In this document: one piece after another, positions 18,919 through 26,113 of the stretch | How the letters are laid out: each line of letters begins with the position of its first letter | Position numbering within the stretch: position 1 is the first letter of the stretch | NCBI RefSeq assembly: GCF_022763525.1 | Contig: NZ_JALEGG010000103.1 | Location: 1-51,698, forward strand | From: Acidovorax sp. | Lineage (GTDB): Bacteria; Pseudomonadota; Gammaproteobacteria; Burkholderiales; Burkholderiaceae_C | Direction of reading: 5' to 3' | Length of the DNA stretch: 51,698 nucleotides | Position numbers and translations under genes: made by a program | The notes under the pieces: model-generated | What the model was told of the DNA's origin: nothing | What the model saw: only the letters and a program-made list of their open reading frames with translations | Databases searched by the model: none

Positions 18919-18957
18919 GACTGAACTTTGGACAATTAATGGTCAAAGTTCAGTCTT
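18917..18957. repeat. perfect 14-bp inverted repeat (operator or terminator hairpin)
   Basis: AAGACTGAACTTTG (18917-18930) is exactly mirrored by CAAAGTTCAGTCTT (18944-18957) around a 13-nt spacer. It overlaps the stop codon of the AT-rich gene and touches the candidate ROK promoter. There is no U-tract on either strand. It could be a hairpin ending the AT-rich gene, a repressor site, or the edge of the foreign segment. Confidence 0.8.
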
Positions 18958-20248
18958 CGCTTTGTTGAAATAACCCGCTGAACTCATCAGACCAAAAAGG
19001 GCTTTCTCGTTTTAGGAAGTGGTACGACGTGCTAGATGAACTAACCGCGTCGTTCGTGACGTGACGCAAATCACTGGAACTCAAAAAAACAGTTCCAACA
19101 AGATGATCTCTGCCCGGCGAGTCCAGGATACGGCTTGCATAAACGCGCAGCGCAGTAGGCAAATCCCCCCCATCTTTATCTTGCATTGCCAGACTTATTA
19201 ACTGATCAGGATTTAGCCCCTCGAGGCCAGCAACCATTACTCCAGCACGACTGCGACTAAACTGATTGGACGCAGAATCTTTTAATGTACGTTCGATACT
19301 ACTCATGAGGGTGTCATCCTCTTTGCTCTGCAACACAAACACCAGGGCACCATTTAAACCGGTAGACATCGCCACTATCTCCTTGTTTTCTGTGCCAGTG
19401 AGTTGATCAAGTAATCTACGATGCTCACTCTGTGTAGATTTTGCAATCAAGGCATTGAAGGGCGACGGTTCAAACCGAATTACATTTACAGTTACACCAT
19501 TAAATTCCGCAATCCCCGTTCTTCCTGACAATGCTAAAGAACTAACCAAATCAGACAAGGCGACCCGATCTTTATAAGCGACAGGCAGTCTCTTTTCGAC
19601 AGTAACCACGACAGCCACACCGTCAGGCGACAACTTCAATTTTTTCCAATTTTGGGAGCGAATTAACCAAAAGAAATCCAGAGCCTCACGTCGCGTTATT
19701 TTGCGTCCTTTGTCTTCCGAGAACGACTTGCACTCTAACTCCAGACCGTTGGGACCAATATCCTCAACTAGCAGATCGTAGATCCGCTGACCCTCCACAT
19801 AGGACTGCGCCATCTCAGGCCAGGACACCTTCTTACCCTGTCGCAAAAAATGGGTCGCCGTCGCCAACTCGAGGCGCAACGCACGAAGATCCGAAGGGTT
19901 ATTTTTTATGCAGGCTCGCACCCGGGAGCGAAATCTCTCAGCACCCAACCCATTTACCGCCTGGATTACTGACAATACTTGCGCCGCAAAGCTAGATGCT
20001 GAGTAGTGGCTGTGATCGTTGTACTGCTGGACCGCAACACCTCCGAAGCGCCCCTTCAAATCTCGAAGTTGCTCCAACTGAAAAGCGATTGAGCTCTCCT
20101 GTTGATGATATTCGTGCAAGAATGGATTTCCCTTGATCTCTTGCCGAATACTCGCAACACGCTCCTTCCAACAACCCTCTCCTATCTCTTTCGAGAAGCG
20201 GTCATATATCTCTGGAATGTCTTTAGTATGAAGTTCAATACTTAGCAT
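18950..20248 (-). CDS. unrecognised AT-rich gene; candidate PD-(D/E)XK nuclease-fold protein
   Basis: The family is not recognised. The 432-residue product is soluble and its gene is visibly richer in A and T than every neighbour, with different codon use, suggesting recent transfer. Residues 127-174 read like a restriction-nuclease core: a helix with Glu127 (LELATATHFLRQGKKVSWPE), a strand with Asp158 (YDLLVED) and then E172-C-K174 in GLELECKSF, i.e. D-X13-ExK. The N-terminal 110 residues are helical. The C-terminal half has alternating strands and helices without a motif I know. ATG 20248 is preferred to a TTG at 20281. It has no apparent methyltransferase or toxin partner nearby. Function is inference only. 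Confidence 0.6.
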   Translation of the reverse strand: MLSIELHTKDIPEIYDRFSKEIGEGCWKERVASIRQEIKGNPFLHEYHQQESSIAFQLEQLRDLKGRFGGVAVQQYNDHSHYSASSFAAQVLSVIQAVNGLGAERFRSRVRACIKNNPSDLRALRLELATATHFLRQGKKVSWPEMAQSYVEGQRIYDLLVEDIGPNGLELECKSFSEDKGRKITRREALDFFWLIRSQNWKKLKLSPDGVAVVVTVEKRLPVAYKDRVALSDLVSSLALSGRTGIAEFNGVTVNVIRFEPSPFNALIAKSTQSEHRRLLDQLTGTENKEIVAMSTGLNGALVFVLQSKEDDTLMSSIERTLKDSASNQFSRSRAGVMVAGLEGLNPDQLISLAMQDKDGGDLPTALRVYASRILDSPGRDHLVGTVFLSSSDLRHVTNDAVSSSSTSYHFLKRESPFWSDEFSGLFQQSED

Positions 20249-20328
20249 GATGTGACCAAGGAGAGGTCTCGCACTCCCCAATTTATTTAAATTGCACGAT
20301 ATTATCCCAGCAGTAACTCACCCGCCCC

Positions 20329-20515
20329 TTAATGCAAACCCCATATAAAACATCCGCACATCGCTGAGCCCGCCTCTCGCAAAATTGCCTCATCCTCCCC
20401 AGGCGTCAGCCGCTGCGCCGCCAGGTCCAGCATGGGCTGGCTGGGGCCCACGCCGTCAAAGCGCCAGCCGGGGTGCGTCAGCGCCATGTCTTCCAGCTCC
20501 GGCCCATCCGAGTCC
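20329..20515 (-). pseudogene. decayed copy of the SAM methyltransferase at 22662-23384
   Basis: The minus-strand translation contains ELEDMALTHPGWRFDGVGPS and QPMLDLAAQRL, joined directly to TPGEDEAILREAG. All three blocks occur in the intact methyltransferase, but there the last two are separated by 116 codons. The N-terminal part is gone, and a 1-base loss near 20370 shifts the frame of the C-terminus, although the DNA still matches the parent. The join lies at a CAG found at both ends of the missing segment. It is a relic with no expected product. Confidence 0.85.
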
Positions 20516-20557
20516 AGCCCCCAGCGCAACCGCGAGCGCGATATAGGAAGCACATCC

Positions 20558-21031
20558 TCAACGCAAATCTCGGGCCGGCACGTCCACCTGTTCGCACCAT
20601 CGGCGGTAGTCAGCCCGCCGATCCGCCGTAGTAATCCGCTGCAGCACCGCATGGTGCGGCCCCAGGTACTCCACGCTCCCCTTGACCACCACATGCACAA
20701 GCAGCGTTTCGGTACCCGTCGCCTCCCACCAGTCCACATTGCCGGCAGGCTCGTGGATGTAGTCGCCCGGCCGCACCACGCGGCCGTCGTTCAGGCGGCG
20801 CTCGCCCGCCAGCGTCAGGGCATGCACTTCGCCTGTGTGGCGGTGCAGGCCCAGCCGCGTGCCGGGCGACAGGCGCATCAGTTCCACCCAACCGGCATCG
20901 TCGGGCAAGAATTGAATGGGTAGGGACCACTTGCCTTCGCCTTCAGGAATCCAATCCGCCAGGCCCGCGCGCTCCAGCGTCTGGGCCACGATCACGTCGG
21001 TAAGGTGGTTGTTCGTTGTCGTCATCGTCAT
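20558..21031 (-). CDS. cupin-domain protein (2,4'-dihydroxyacetophenone dioxygenase-like)
   Basis: The 157-residue product is a single cupin. Motif 1 with metal-ligand histidines is seen as LGLHRHTGEVHALTLAGERR, motif 2 as GDYIHEPAGNVDWWEA, and the flanking strands as TGTETLLVHVVVKGSVEYLG. The pattern is closest in my memory to ChrR-like or dihydroxyacetophenone-dioxygenase cupins. ATG 21031 has AGGAG at good spacing. It follows the tautomerase by 53 bp, suggesting both act on a related small aromatic or keto substrate under the divergent LysR regulator. Confidence 0.82.
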   Translation of the reverse strand: MTMTTTNNHLTDVIVAQTLERAGLADWIPEGEGKWSLPIQFLPDDAGWVELMRLSPGTRLGLHRHTGEVHALTLAGERRLNDGRVVRPGDYIHEPAGNVDWWEATGTETLLVHVVVKGSVEYLGPHHAVLQRITTADRRADYRRWCEQVDVPARDLR

Positions 21032-21084
21032 GTCGGTGCTCCTGGGCAGTTGTTGGTTGGTGGATTGCTTGATTGCTTGACCGC

Positions 21085-21483
21085 TTATTGCTCGGGGTGC
21101 TGGTGGCGGTATTCCTGCGTGCGGCCGCCGAAGCCGTACGCGGTGGCGCGCACGTCCTGCACGTAGACATAGCTTTCGGGGTGCAGCGCGCCCAGCAGGC
21201 CCTCGAAGGCTGCGAACGCCTCGGCGATGTAGCGCGCCTTTTCGGCCTTGGTGTTGGTCTCGTCCACCACCTTGACGTCGAAGTAGAAGCTCGACTGTTT
21301 CAGGTCGGCCAGCGACCGGCCGGCGACGTACCAATCGGCCGGGTCGACAAAGGTGATGACCACAGCGGTGAGGTCGCGCCGCTTGCCGAGCACGCGGGTG
21401 GTCAGGTCCAGCAGGGTTTCTGCAATGCGGGCAGACAGCTCGGGCGTGCGTTGGGCAGACACTTTGACGTTGAGGATGGGCAT
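21085..21483 (-). CDS. tautomerase-family protein (4-oxalocrotonate tautomerase superfamily)
   Basis: The 132-residue product begins M-P-I-L, giving the N-terminal proline that serves as catalytic base in this superfamily. It continues with the beta-alpha-beta unit NVKVSAQRTPELSARIAETL and KRRDLTAVVITFVDPADWYV. It is about twice the length of 4-OT, so it contains two beta-alpha-beta units like MIF- or MSAD-type members. The start at 21483 is fixed by the required proline. It is divergent from the LysR gene and followed by the cupin. Confidence 0.85.
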   Translation of the reverse strand: MPILNVKVSAQRTPELSARIAETLLDLTTRVLGKRRDLTAVVITFVDPADWYVAGRSLADLKQSSFYFDVKVVDETNTKAEKARYIAEAFAAFEGLLGALHPESYVYVQDVRATAYGFGGRTQEYRHQHPEQ

Positions 21484-21601
21484 GGAGGGCTCCTGTAAAG
21501 ACTCATGGGGTTGAACGAGCCTTCACTGTAGAAATTGCACCCCGCCACGGAAACCGCCCGTGGCGATAATGGCTTTTGCTCCGCACGCAAAGGCGCGCAC
21601 G

Positions 21602-22540
21602 ATGAAAAAAGAACCCCGCTCCTTCCTCCCCGATCCGGCCGACCTGCGGTGGTTAGTGCGGTCGCTCGACCTGCGCTCGTTTTCTGCGGCGGCGCGTGAA
21701 ATGGATGTGGCGGTGTCAGTCGTCGCGCGTGGTGTGGACCGGCTGGAGGCCGGCTACGGCGTGCGCTTGCTGCGCCGGTCCACGCACGGCCTGTCGGCCA
21801 CGCCCGAGGGCGCAGAGCTGGCGCAGGAGGCGCGTGCCTTGCTGGCGCAGCTGGAGGACATTGGGGCTTCACTGTCGGACCAGCGCAGCCGCGTGGCGGG
21901 CACCTTGCGCCTGGCCTCCAGCCAGGAGATTTGCGAGGCGCTGGTGTTGCCCCACCTGGCGGACCTGCAGGCGCGCTACCCCGCGCTGCGGGTGGAGCTG
22001 CTGGCCGATGACCGTGTGGCCGACCTGGTGACGGAGGGCATCGACGTGGCGCTGCGCACCACCGTAGGCCACAGCGACCTGGTGGTGGCGCGCGAACTGG
22101 GCCGGTTCGAGCGGCGCCTGTACGCGGCCCCTGGATATTTGGAACAGCACGGCACGCCCGCCGAGCCTAGCGAGCTGCAGCAGCACCACACCGTGACGCA
22201 CACAGCGCAGGGGCCTGCCGTGACCTGGGCGTTTCGCAATGCACAAGGCAAGCCGCTGGAGGTGACCGTGCGCTCGCGTCTGGCCGCCAGCAGTTCGGCC
22301 CTGGTGCACCACGCGCTGGTGGGCGGCGCGGGGATTGGAATGTTGTCCAGCCCACTTGCGGCAGCCGATGTGGCGCAGGGCCAGTTGGTGGAGGTGCTGG
22401 CGCCTTTTGCGTCGCGCACCGTGCACACGCTGTACGCGGTGTCGTCACCGGGCCGGCGCAATGCGGCCAGGGTGAGGGCGGTGATTGATTTTCTGGTGAA
22501 GGCGTCGAAGGACCGGTGGGCGCTGGCGCCTGTGCGTTGA
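21602..22540 (+). CDS. LysR-family regulator
   Basis: The 312-residue product has an N-terminal winged helix (DLRWLVRSLDLRSFSAAAREM, then VARGVDRLEAGYGVRLLRRSTHG, residues about 12-70). A LysR_substrate effector domain follows (GTLRLASSQEICEALVLPHL onward). In this HTH Val-Ala-Arg-Gly replaces the usual Ser-X-X-Ser, a moderately divergent recognition helix. It lies divergent from the tautomerase-cupin pair with a 118-bp gap and probably controls that pair. Confidence 0.9.
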   Translation: MKKEPRSFLPDPADLRWLVRSLDLRSFSAAAREMDVAVSVVARGVDRLEAGYGVRLLRRSTHGLSATPEGAELAQEARALLAQLEDIGASLSDQRSRVAGTLRLASSQEICEALVLPHLADLQARYPALRVELLADDRVADLVTEGIDVALRTTVGHSDLVVARELGRFERRLYAAPGYLEQHGTPAEPSELQQHHTVTHTAQGPAVTWAFRNAQGKPLEVTVRSRLAASSSALVHHALVGGAGIGMLSSPLAAADVAQGQLVEVLAPFASRTVHTLYAVSSPGRRNAARVRAVIDFLVKASKDRWALAPVR

Positions 22541-22583
22541 GGGCGTTTTATGCACCACCCAGCTGGCTGGCCGGGGGCTGCTG

Positions 22584-22610
22584 ACCCCAGCTGCAAGACA
22601 GCCTGGGGGT
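22584..22610. terminator. hairpin between convergent LysR and methyltransferase genes
   Basis: ACCCCAG (22584-22590) can pair with CTGGGGGT (22603-22610), with one bulge, in the 121-bp convergent gap. There is no T-run, so termination is uncertain. Confidence 0.35.
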
Positions 22611-22661
22611 GAGCAAGGTGCGGGCATGTGGGTCAATGAGTTGGCCCGCTTTCGTTGGTTG

Positions 22662-23384
22662 CTAGCAGGCCGTTGCCACCCAGCCTCTGAACGCAAAGCC
22701 CATGTAAAACATCTGCACATCGGTGAACCCAGCCTCGCGCAGAATCGCCTCGTCTTCCTGCGGCGTCAGTACCGCCAGCTCTGCAGCCACCTTGTCCCGC
22801 GCCTTGGCCGCGTGCTCCGGCGGCACACCGGACGCCCCCTGAAACGCGGCGTAGCGTGACAGCCATAGGTCGCGCTCCCCTGCCCCGCCCTCGCCGCCAC
22901 GGCCTGCACCATCCGCCGCACTCAGATGCGCCAACACCAACGGCGCGCCGGGCTTGAGCCGCCGCCGGATCTCCGCCAGCATGGGCACACGGTCCTCGCG
23001 CGGCACAAAGTGAAAAGTCAGCAGACATGTGGCGCCATCGAACGGCCCGGCCGGTGCGCTCTGCACATAGCCGTGGTGCAGCGCCACACGGTCGCCGGGC
23101 ACGCCGGCGCTCTGCAGCCGCTGCGCCGCCAGGTCCAGCATGGGCTGGCTGGGGTCCACGCCGTCAAACCGCCAGCCGGGGTGCGCCAGCGCCATGTCTT
23201 CCAACTCCAGCCCGCCGCCCGCGCCCACCACCAGCACGCGACCATCGGCGGGCACATGCTCGGCCAAGAGGATGCGGGACATGCGCAGCAAGCTGTCGTA
23301 GCCGGGCACGTTGCGGTGGGGGCCATCGGCGTAGCGGGCGACGGCGGCGGGGTCGGTGAAGGGGGATGCGGTGGGATGAGACAT
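22662..23384 (-). CDS. class I SAM-dependent methyltransferase
   Basis: The 240-residue product has the SAM-binding motif I VLVVGAGGGLELEDMA, the motif-II acidic residue in WRFDGVDPS, and the post-motif segment CLLTFHFVPREDR. It is a small-molecule methyltransferase of unknown substrate. ATG 23384 precedes MSHPTAS; the open frame extends upstream but that part is encoded by a dispersed REP-like repeat and is unlikely to be translated. No Shine-Dalgarno is visible. A degenerate partial copy lies about 2.3 kb away at 20329-20515 in the same orientation. Confidence 0.88.
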   Translation of the reverse strand: MSHPTASPFTDPAAVARYADGPHRNVPGYDSLLRMSRILLAEHVPADGRVLVVGAGGGLELEDMALAHPGWRFDGVDPSQPMLDLAAQRLQSAGVPGDRVALHHGYVQSAPAGPFDGATCLLTFHFVPREDRVPMLAEIRRRLKPGAPLVLAHLSAADGAGRGGEGGAGERDLWLSRYAAFQGASGVPPEHAAKARDKVAAELAVLTPQEDEAILREAGFTDVQMFYMGFAFRGWVATAC

Positions 23385-23458
23385 GGGGGGGTCTGGTGTG
23401 CGGTGGGTGCGACGGTTGGCGATGGGCTGGGTCCGCCGGTTTGCCAAGCCCGCGCAAG

Positions 23459-23484
23459 GTTTCGACAGGCTCAGCCCGAACGGT
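23459..23484. repeat. REP-like imperfect palindrome
   Basis: TTTCGACAGGCTCAGCCCGAA with its following CGG is a short imperfect palindrome (TTCG at one end, CGAA at the other). It is of a type found scattered in proteobacterial intergenic DNA. It lies between the methyltransferase and Rrf2 genes. One copy was seen in this window. Confidence 0.55.
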
Positions 23485-23519
23485 TGGGGTGGGCAACGTA
23501 TCAAAGAAATCAAGCCAAA

Positions 23520-23566
23520 TTGGCCTCTAGCGCTTATCCCTCAAGCGCTAGCAGCTATCAATTCAG
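23520..23566 (-). repeat. dispersed AGCGCTT hairpin repeat, copy C
   Basis: TAGCGCTTATCCCTCAAGCG continues CTA, giving 8-bp arms TAGCGCTT / AAGCGCTA. Flanks TTGGCCT and AGCAGCTATCAATT match the reverse complement of copy B at most positions. Confidence 0.75.
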
Positions 23567-23600
23567 TAGTTGTCTGTTCGTGCGCCAGCACTGTTTCTGG

Positions 23601-23629
23601 TTGCATGCTAGCATCACGCAACTTTAAAT
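23601..23629 (+). promoter_or_regulatory. promoter of the Rrf2/flavoprotein operon with a dyad
   Basis: TTGCAT (23601-23606), a 17-bp spacer and TTAAAT (23624-23629) form a sigma70-like promoter. The -10 box lies inside a near-perfect dyad, GCAACTTTAAATGTTGC, suited to autorepression by a dimeric Rrf2 protein. The predicted start is at or within a base or two of the ATG at 23635, so the mRNA may be leaderless. Confidence 0.5.
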
Positions 23630-23634
23630 GTTGC

Positions 23635-24123
23635 ATGAAACGAGATAGCCGCCTTTCCAATGTCCTCCACGCACTGCTGCACATGGCAGAGATGGAGGGG
23701 CCCGCCACGTCCGAGGCGATGGCGCAGGCCATGCAGACCAACCCCGTTGTGGTGCGCCGCCTGATGGCGGGGCTGCGGTATGCGGGCTTTGTGTCGTCGG
23801 CCAAGGGGCATGGCGGCGGGTGGGTGCTGTCGTGCCCGCTCACCGACATCACGCTGCGCGACATCTACGAGGCGCTGGGCGCGCCCACGCTGCTGGCGGT
23901 GGGCAACCGCGTGGAGAGCCCCGGCTGCATCGTGGAGCAGGCGGTGAACCGCGCGCTGACCGACGCCTACCAGGCGGCCGAAGAAGCGCTGCTGGCGCGG
24001 CTGGGCGAGGTGACGCTGGCGCAGCTGTCGGCCGAGTTTCATGAACGCATGGTGGCCGGGTGCCACGGTCACAAGGAGATTGAGCATGGCGACGGCAGCA
24101 ATGACAACCACCCAGGCGTATGA
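23635..24123 (+). CDS. Rrf2-family transcriptional regulator
   Basis: The 162-residue product has the Rrf2 winged helix: RDSRLSNVLHALLHMAEMEG, then SEAMAQAMQTNPVVVRRLMAGL and AKGHGGGWVLSCPLTDITL. The wing and dimerisation helix follow (RDIYEALGAP). It keeps SPGCIVEQAVNRAL but not the three-cysteine cluster of IscR, so an iron-sulfur cluster is not expected. It resembles the YwnA-like redox or electrophile-sensing group. The 3' end overlaps the flavoprotein gene by 38 bp. The likely target is this operon. Confidence 0.88.
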   Translation: MKRDSRLSNVLHALLHMAEMEGPATSEAMAQAMQTNPVVVRRLMAGLRYAGFVSSAKGHGGGWVLSCPLTDITLRDIYEALGAPTLLAVGNRVESPGCIVEQAVNRALTDAYQAAEEALLARLGEVTLAQLSAEFHERMVAGCHGHKEIEHGDGSNDNHPGV

Positions 24124-25048
24124 GGTGATCGTGATAGGCGGCAGCTTTGCCGGCCTGTCGGCCGCAATGCAGCTGGCGCGTGCCCGGCGGCGGGTGTGTG
24201 TGGTGGATGCAGGCCAGCCGCGCAACCGGTTTGCGGCAGCGTCGCACGGCTTCTTCGGGCAAGACGGCGAGCCGCCGCTGGCGATGCTCGAGCAGGCCCG
24301 CCGCAAGCTGGCGGCCTACCCTACGGTGGGTTTTGTGCAGGGCACGGCGGTGTCGGCCACGGCGCAGCAACGCGCCGGGTCACCAGAGAACGGGTTTGAA
24401 GTGGTGCTGGACGATGGAGCAACCCTGGAGGCCCACAAGCTGGTGCTGGCCTTTGGCGTGCAGGATGGTTTGCCCGAGATTGCCGGCCTGCGCGAGCGCT
24501 GGGGCGCATCGGTCTTGCACTGCCCGTATTGCCACGGCTATGAATTTGCAGGTCAGCGGCTGGGCGTGCTGTACCACTCGGCAGGCTCGGCCATGCACGC
24601 GCAGCTGATTGCCGACTGGGGCCCGACCACCCTCTTCCTGAATGGCGACACCACGCTGGAAAGCACCGAGCGCAAGCGGCTGCTGGCGCTGGGCATCACC
24701 ATCGAGCCCGCGCCCATCGCCGCGTTGGAAGGCCCAGGCCAGGTTCTGCAGGGCGTGCGGCTGCAGACTATAGGCGGCGGCGATGCTCGGCTGGTGCCGC
24801 TGGATGCGCTGTATGTGGCCGCCACCACCCGCCCCGCCAGCCCGCTGGCCGAGCAACTGGGTTGCGCGTTCGACGATGGGCCCATGGGGCCTTGCATCCG
24901 CACCGACGCAAACACCCGGATGACCACCGTGCCCGGCGTGTATGCGGCGGGCGACCTGACGCTGATGCGGCACAACGCCACGCTGGCCTCGGCCGAAGGG
25001 GTGCTGGCGGGCGTGGGGGCGCACCACGCGCTGGTGTTTGGGCAATAA
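24086..25048 (+). CDS. thioredoxin-reductase-like FAD/NAD(P) oxidoreductase
   Basis: The 320-residue product is a two-dinucleotide-domain flavoprotein. It has the FAD motif EVIVIGGSFAGLSAAMQLARA at the N-terminus, a redox disulfide C146-P-Y-C149 in LHCPYCHGYEF, and the C-terminal FAD block PGVYAAGDLTLM. This layout is that of low-molecular-weight thioredoxin reductases and their relatives. ATG 24086 has AGGAG at 8-bp spacing. The overlap with Rrf2 indicates co-expression under redox control. Its thiol partner could be a thioredoxin elsewhere. Confidence 0.9.
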   Translation: MATAAMTTTQAYEVIVIGGSFAGLSAAMQLARARRRVCVVDAGQPRNRFAAASHGFFGQDGEPPLAMLEQARRKLAAYPTVGFVQGTAVSATAQQRAGSPENGFEVVLDDGATLEAHKLVLAFGVQDGLPEIAGLRERWGASVLHCPYCHGYEFAGQRLGVLYHSAGSAMHAQLIADWGPTTLFLNGDTTLESTERKRLLALGITIEPAPIAALEGPGQVLQGVRLQTIGGGDARLVPLDALYVAATTRPASPLAEQLGCAFDDGPMGPCIRTDANTRMTTVPGVYAAGDLTLMRHNATLASAEGVLAGVGAHHALVFGQ

Positions 25049-25054
25049 GAGCAG

Positions 25055-25150
25055 CTAACAAAACTCTTCTGGCGTTGTTGCCGCGTCTTGTCGTACTGCT
25101 CGTACTGCGTGCGACACAGCGCCTAGCCAGAACCGCTTCGCTGATTTTTG
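25055..25150 (+). repeat. about 95-bp dispersed repeat, copy 2
   Basis: It matches the reverse complement of 14959-15050 with scattered mismatches only. It begins 7 bp after the flavoprotein stop codon and occupies about half of the gap before the AraC gene; nothing else was seen in that gap. Confidence 0.85.
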
Positions 25151-25249
25151 TCAGCCGCTCCAAGTAGCGCGGCGCTGCCGCCGCACCAGGCCACAAACTA
25201 GCAAGATCGGCTAAGTACCGGCGCGCAAGCTGCGGCACACTCTGCGGCC

Positions 25250-26113
25250 ATGAGCCTGGACCAGAGCGCCGATCAGCACTACCGCGATCGCGTGGCCCGC
25301 GTGGTCGCCCACATCGTGGCGCACCCGCTGGCAGCGCATCGGCTGGAGGACCTTGCCGCCATTGCCCACTTTCCCCCTTTCCACTTCCACCGCGTCTACA
25401 GCAGCATTGCGGGTGAAACCGTGGCCGCCACGGTGCGCCGCGTGCGCTTGGCTTTAGCCACGCGGCTGCTGGAGCAAGGCGGGCAGAGCATCACGCAGGT
25501 GGCGCTGGAGGTGGGCTACGACAGCCCGCAGGCCTTCACCCGCGCGTTCAGCCAGTTCACCGGGCAGTCGCCACGGGCGTTCCAGCGGGACATGCACCGC
25601 CTCATCCTTGATCCCGGCGCCGCAAACGCGCATGCAAAGGCCGAGCAAACGCTGGCCGTGCAGATCGTCGAGCGCCCGGCGCAGCGCCTGCATGCATTGC
25701 GCCACCAGGGGCCGCCATCCACCATCCCCCACACGCAGCGGCGGCTGTACCTGCAGTGCGGCCAGCGCGCAGTCCACCGGCTGGGCGCATCGTGCGGAGA
25801 CCCGCAGGACCTGGGCGGCAGCTTTCGCTACTACGCGGCCGTGGTGCTCCCCGAAGCGCCCTCAGCGGCAGACAACGGGCTGGAACGGCTGGACATCCCG
25901 GCAGGCCTGTATGCACGCCACACGCTCACCGGCCCCTACTCGCGCATCAACGCTGCACTGGCGGCCATCCACACGCGCTGGCTCCCCGCCAGCGGCTACG
26001 AGCCGGACGACCGCCCCACGCTGGAGCACTACCTCAACTCCCCGCGCAACGCCGCGCAGGCGGACCTGCGCACCGACCTGCTGATTCCCATCCGCCCCAC
26101 CACCTCCCTATGA
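25250..26113 (+). CDS. AraC-family regulator with GyrI-like effector domain
   Basis: The 287-residue product has two N-terminal AraC helix-turn-helix units: HRLEDLAAIAHFPPFHFHRV, then SITQVALEVGYDSPQAFTRAF with the conserved FSQFTGQSPRAFQ end. A C-terminal GyrI-like ligand pocket follows (VQIVERPAQRLHALRHQGPP onward to about residue 280). This Rob/SoxS-plus-GyrI layout senses hydrophobic drugs or similar ligands. The stop overlaps the next gene's start (ATGA at 26110-26113), so it probably co-regulates the hydrolase. Confidence 0.9.
   Translation: MSLDQSADQHYRDRVARVVAHIVAHPLAAHRLEDLAAIAHFPPFHFHRVYSSIAGETVAATVRRVRLALATRLLEQGGQSITQVALEVGYDSPQAFTRAFSQFTGQSPRAFQRDMHRLILDPGAANAHAKAEQTLAVQIVERPAQRLHALRHQGPPSTIPHTQRRLYLQCGQRAVHRLGASCGDPQDLGGSFRYYAAVVLPEAPSAADNGLERLDIPAGLYARHTLTGPYSRINAALAAIHTRWLPASGYEPDDRPTLEHYLNSPRNAAQADLRTDLLIPIRPTTSL

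Noticed and set aside
20282-20328. Possible insertion-sequence end beside the AT-rich gene
   Set aside because: No terminal inverted repeat pair, target duplication or transposase was found; only one palindrome at the other end.
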